A DNA stretch of 34,758 nt, from the NCBI RefSeq assembly GCF_014534655.1, contig NZ_JACVVD010000024.1, positions 1 through 34,758 of the forward strand. The letters run 5' to 3'. The notes below the pieces were generated by a model, which saw only the letters and a program-made list of their open reading frames with translations, searched no databases and was not told the origin of the DNA. This document shows positions 32,252-34,758 of the stretch, piece after piece (position 1 is the first letter of the stretch; every line of letters starts with the position of its first letter). This DNA is from Paenibacillus sedimenti (lineage in GTDB: Bacteria > Bacillota > Bacilli > Paenibacillales > NBRC-103111). Made by a program: the position numbers and the translations under genes.

Positions 32252-32734
32252 ATGAATTATGGGGAAATAACAGTAAGACTACTTTCCCAATTAAAAATGA
32301 TTCCAGAGGGCCAATGTATTATGCCCCAAAGTCTTTATGATTATGGTTGGCTTTCATGCCTTCCATTAGTTAACATAATAACGCTTCCACAAATTAGCAA
32401 CTGTATTGCTTTGGACTACTCTAAAGAGCGAATTATTGACTATTTAGTTCGGCATAATGATAAAGGAGTATTTTGGAAATTTCGTGATATTGAGCCCGAA
32501 TTTAAATCAACAAATGAGATGAACGAGTTTAATCTCTATTATGCTCGAGAAGTGAATGTAAGATCTAGGTTGGAAAGAAACGGTTTTTTTTATCCAAGAA
32601 ATATGCAAGATGTGATTCAATTGTTTATTAATTTAGGGTTTATTACTGAAACCATTGATAATGAAAATGAAATGAAATTAGACTTAATTATTCGTCCATT
32701 TCCTAAAACAGAAAGAGTATTGGAAATTATTTGA
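32252..32734 (+). CDS. Hypothetical protein, possibly DUF6042-like
   Basis: 160 residues, soluble. FYPRNMQDVIQLFINLGFI (~113-131) recalls the end of DUF6042-type proteins; the rest has no recognisable motif. GGGGTGATG precedes ATG 32252. It begins an operon with the DndB-like gene (37 bp gap) under the XRE operator, so it is probably a partner of that protein. The family assignment is weak. Confidence 0.68.
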   Translation: MNYGEITVRLLSQLKMIPEGQCIMPQSLYDYGWLSCLPLVNIITLPQISNCIALDYSKERIIDYLVRHNDKGVFWKFRDIEPEFKSTNEMNEFNLYYAREVNVRSRLERNGFFYPRNMQDVIQLFINLGFITETIDNENEMKLDLIIRPFPKTERVLEII

Positions 32735-32771
32735 TCATCCTATTATCAAATCACAGAGGAGAAAACATCTT

Positions 32772-33767
32772 ATGAACAATTTACTTCCGAGTCCCATTGT
32801 GATTGAAAATGTAATTCAATGTAAAATGCGCGGTAAAGTAGCTTATCAAAGCAATCTCTCTGCATCAATTGCGTTAAACCTAACATTTGTCAAACCATTT
32901 GACGATCCTTCAGGAAAGGGATACCAAAGACCTGTAGATCCAAAGCGTTGTAACGATTTCGCAGTTTATCTTTCTAAAGGACAAGATGCACTTTTTACAC
33001 CTATTTTATTAAATGCAGGCTCACTGTGGGAATTCACAGCCTATGATAAGCATAGACCACAATATGGGAGATTAATTTGTAAAGGAAAAGCCTCACTCAT
33101 GGACGGACAACATCGTCTCGGTGGTATTAAGAGATATATCCAAGAAACAAACTCCGAGATTAACGTTCCGTTTTTAGCATTTCATTGTCTAGATGAGGAT
33201 GAGGAGATCAAGCTTTTTGATACAATTAACACGAAAGCAAGAGGGATCGGATCTTCATTAAGTAAATTTCTTAGAAGAGATTCAGATGATATTAGTTGGA
33301 TTGCAACAGAATTACTGGTAAGACAGGAGAGTCCTTTTTATAATATTGGAAGTATTATTGGCAAAAGAAATAAAGGTCGACATATCACACTACAGAACTT
33401 ATACAGAACATTGCATCTACTAATAAAAGAGCCAGTACTCTTGTCATATACAAAAGAAGAGAAGTTGAACATGGCCTTAACTTACTATAATGCTTTAAAA
33501 GAAGCTTTTCCACATCAATGGCTTGATTATAGTGGTTTTCGATTAACACACATTGTTTGCCTAGATGCTTTATCTATAACCGGTTCGACGATATTAGTAA
33601 AGTGTACTTCTGAGAATAAAAAGCAATTTGATTACTCAGGTATTAGCAGATCGGTCAAGAAGCTTAGTATCATTGATTGGTCGACTCATGGGCCGTTAAG
33701 ATATATTAAAGGATTGAGTGGCTCAAAATCTCTGGCCAATGATTTAAAAGAAATTATTGTTTCGTAA
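32772..33767 (+). CDS. DndB/DGQHR-family protein
   Basis: 331 residues. MDGQHRLGG (D111-R115) is the DGQHR signature; FLAFHCLDEDEEIKLFDTIN and TKARGIGSSLSKFL follow as in the family. Members include DndB, regulator of DNA phosphorothioation, and other ParB-like-fold proteins of defence loci. No dndACDE gene is visible within the window, so it is a solitary homologue. AGAGGAG precedes ATG 32772. It is second in an operon regulated by an XRE protein and lies in the probable cargo of the Tn7-like element. Function in defence is inferred only. Confidence 0.85.
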   Translation: MNNLLPSPIVIENVIQCKMRGKVAYQSNLSASIALNLTFVKPFDDPSGKGYQRPVDPKRCNDFAVYLSKGQDALFTPILLNAGSLWEFTAYDKHRPQYGRLICKGKASLMDGQHRLGGIKRYIQETNSEINVPFLAFHCLDEDEEIKLFDTINTKARGIGSSLSKFLRRDSDDISWIATELLVRQESPFYNIGSIIGKRNKGRHITLQNLYRTLHLLIKEPVLLSYTKEEKLNMALTYYNALKEAFPHQWLDYSGFRLTHIVCLDALSITGSTILVKCTSENKKQFDYSGISRSVKKLSIIDWSTHGPLRYIKGLSGSKSLANDLKEIIVS

Positions 33768-33794
33768 TATGAAAAAAAATTAATAGTTTTACTC

Positions 33795-33824
33795 AAACAA
33801 TCTCAAAACAGAGGTTGTTTTTTT
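33795..33824 (+). terminator. Terminator of the DndB-like operon
   Basis: AAACAATCTC (33795-33804) / GAGGTTGTTT (33811-33820), one G-T pair, followed by TTTTG. Confidence 0.75.
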
Positions 33825-33932
33825 GTGTATATTGGTGGATAAGATAGAGAAGAATCTGCTTAAGACTAATTTCTAAAAATAGCAATTTAATATAAGGGAT
33901 AATTAGTTAAAGACAATAAGAGGGGGACGACT

Positions 33933-34064
33933 ATGTATAGTTGGAACAAAAATTGGATAGTTCGATGTAGTAGTTTTGATAATTGCCAATGTGGTCATAC
34001 GACAGGACTAATAACTTCTACAACCAAATTACGCCAATCTTTATCCAATGAAGTCTTTATTTAA
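33933..34064 (+). CDS. Small Cys-containing protein (43 aa)
   Basis: MYSWNKNWIVRCSSFDNCQC and on to LSNEVFI. GAGGGGG at 33921-33926 is a strong, well-placed ribosome site. Three Cys and a His (C12, C18, C20, H22) could bind a metal. It may also be a truncated gene. No family recognised. The flanks 33825-33932 and 34065-34200 hold nothing else. Confidence 0.5.
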   Translation: MYSWNKNWIVRCSSFDNCQCGHTTGLITSTTKLRQSLSNEVFI

Positions 34065-34208
34065 CCGTCTATGGATGTTTAGACAAAGAATACGTTAAAG
34101 CTCAAAGTGGGAATGTTACTAACATGAAACTATCCTTTATTAAGTAACTCAGCTCGGGCACCTAGTCCTGTATGTTTACATTAACCTGGTTATAGACGTC
34201 TATTGCGT

Positions 34209-34238
34209 ACCCGCGGCAAATAATGCTGCGGGTTTATT
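34209..34238 (+). terminator. Hairpin with T-rich tail
   Basis: ACCCGCGGCA (34209-34218) / TGCTGCGGGT (34224-34233), one mismatch, then TTATT. No gene is recognised between it and 34388. Confidence 0.55.
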
Positions 34239-34387
34239 CTATTTTTCTAACGAAACAAGTTAGTAGATTGCATTAAGATAAAAAATGTAAAAAGAAGGAT
34301 GTCGAATTTAATTGTCGAATTTATTGATTGTTAAAAATAACCAAAAACAGATACGATGTGCAATTGAAGTAGAATGGAGCAGAAAAC

Positions 34388-34669
34388 TTGAAAATTAGCC
34401 AGATTAACATAAAGAATTTTCGTCTGTTAAGGAATCTCGAACTAAATTTAGAAAAGGATTTATCACTAATTATCGGTAAGAATAACTGTGGAAAAACTTC
34501 ACTGCTATCAATTCTCGATAAATTTATTGGGAGTAAGGCTAATACAAATTCTTTCTCATACGATGATTTTAATATTGAGTTTCAGAAGGATATTAAGGAA
34601 TGGGTTGAGTCTGATAATGTAAATGAAAACATCAGTATGGGGTTATCTATAATGCTACATAGAAACTAG
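34388..34669 (+). pseudogene. OLD/AAA15-type ATPase, N-terminal fragment
   Basis: Begins TTG 34388 (MKISQINIKNFRLLRNLELN). IIGKNNCGKTSLLSIL (~28-43) is the Walker A of the RecF/OLD class of ABC-type ATPases; OLD nucleases and their relatives act in phage defence. Full-length members are over 500 residues; this frame stops after 93, shortly before an IS3-type transposase gene, so it was probably cut by that insertion. The downstream half might lie beyond the window. Confidence 0.8.
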
Positions 34670-34696
34670 ACAGCCAAAAAGGAGATTCTTAGTTGT

Positions 34697-34758
34697 ATGG
34701 CATCCACGAGAAGAAAGTTTACTCCTGAAGAAAAGGCACGTCTGGTACTGGAAATTTT
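34697..34758 (+). mobile_element. IS3-family insertion sequence, start of OrfA (partial)
   Basis: ATG 34697 reads MASTRRKFTPEEKARLVLEI at the window edge, the usual start of the small helix-turn-helix protein (OrfA) of IS3-family elements. GGAG at 34681-34684 precedes it. The left inverted repeat is probably between 34655 and 34690 but I cannot fix it. Confidence 0.75.

Noticed and set aside
33911..33930. AAGACAATAAGAGGGGGACG as the far end of the Tn7-like element
   Set aside because: Only the GACAATAA core matches; it is single, in the wrong orientation for the opposite end, and overlaps a ribosome binding site.

Overview
The window looks like the accessory part of a Firmicutes chromosome, most likely Paenibacillus or a close relative. 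The reasons are the AGGAGG ribosome binding sites, near-consensus sigma-A promoters, a lipoprotein serpin, DUF3221 and DUF1871 proteins, an AraC/GyrI-like regulator and a Bacillales-type Tn7-like transposon. The genus is inferred from gene content only.

From about 0.1 to 25.5 kb the window is a cassette-like mosaic. Single genes, mostly on the plus strand, are separated by about 20 copies or half-copies of one 80-100 bp repeat. The full repeat has a left box (CTAACGGATAACGATAGTT type), a GC-rich hairpin (GGCAGCCG...CGGCTGCC type) and a right box (GTAACGGGCAGGATAGTT type). The outer boxes are partly complementary, so the unit is an imperfect inverted repeat built like an integron attC site, although its spacing is not canonical and no integrase lies in the window. 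The genes are typical cassette cargo: NADAR, three intact GNAT acetyltransferases plus two fragments, small lipoproteins and membrane proteins, DUF1871, DUF3221, DUF4375-like, a serine hydrolase with a divergent AraC regulator, a secreted serpin, a yellow/royal-jelly-type protein, a methyltransferase-TPR protein, an atypical SDR, a TetR-GNAT operon and an ArsB/NhaD transporter with an attenuator-like leader. Several are truncated next to a repeat. Two alpha/beta hydrolases are damaged, one lacking its nucleophile and one with a single nonsense codon. A 5'-truncated-copy group II intron remnant starts at the last bases of a right box. Two IS110 fragments and three isolated Tn7-family ends show repeated invasion.

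From about 25.6 kb the sequence becomes AT-rich and holds a Tn7-like transposon: the tnsA-proximal end with repeated TGACAATAAA sites and a 44 bp palindrome, then tnsA-tnsB-tnsC-tniQ in one operon. TnsB and TnsC keep their catalytic motifs. In TnsA the aspartate and first glutamate are present, but the catalytic Q/E-V-K motif reads A-V-N, which suggests loss of 5'-strand cleavage. Downstream, probably as cargo, are a BNR-like fragment, an XRE repressor diverging from a two-gene operon (a DUF6042-like protein and a DndB/DGQHR-family protein) across a perfect 13 bp inverted-repeat operator, a small Cys-containing peptide gene, and an OLD-type ATPase fragment that stops beside the start of an IS3-family transposase. 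The far transposon end is not in the window.

The most promising leads are the attC-like repeat array, the TnsA with an altered active site, and the XRE/DUF6042-like/DndB-like module.
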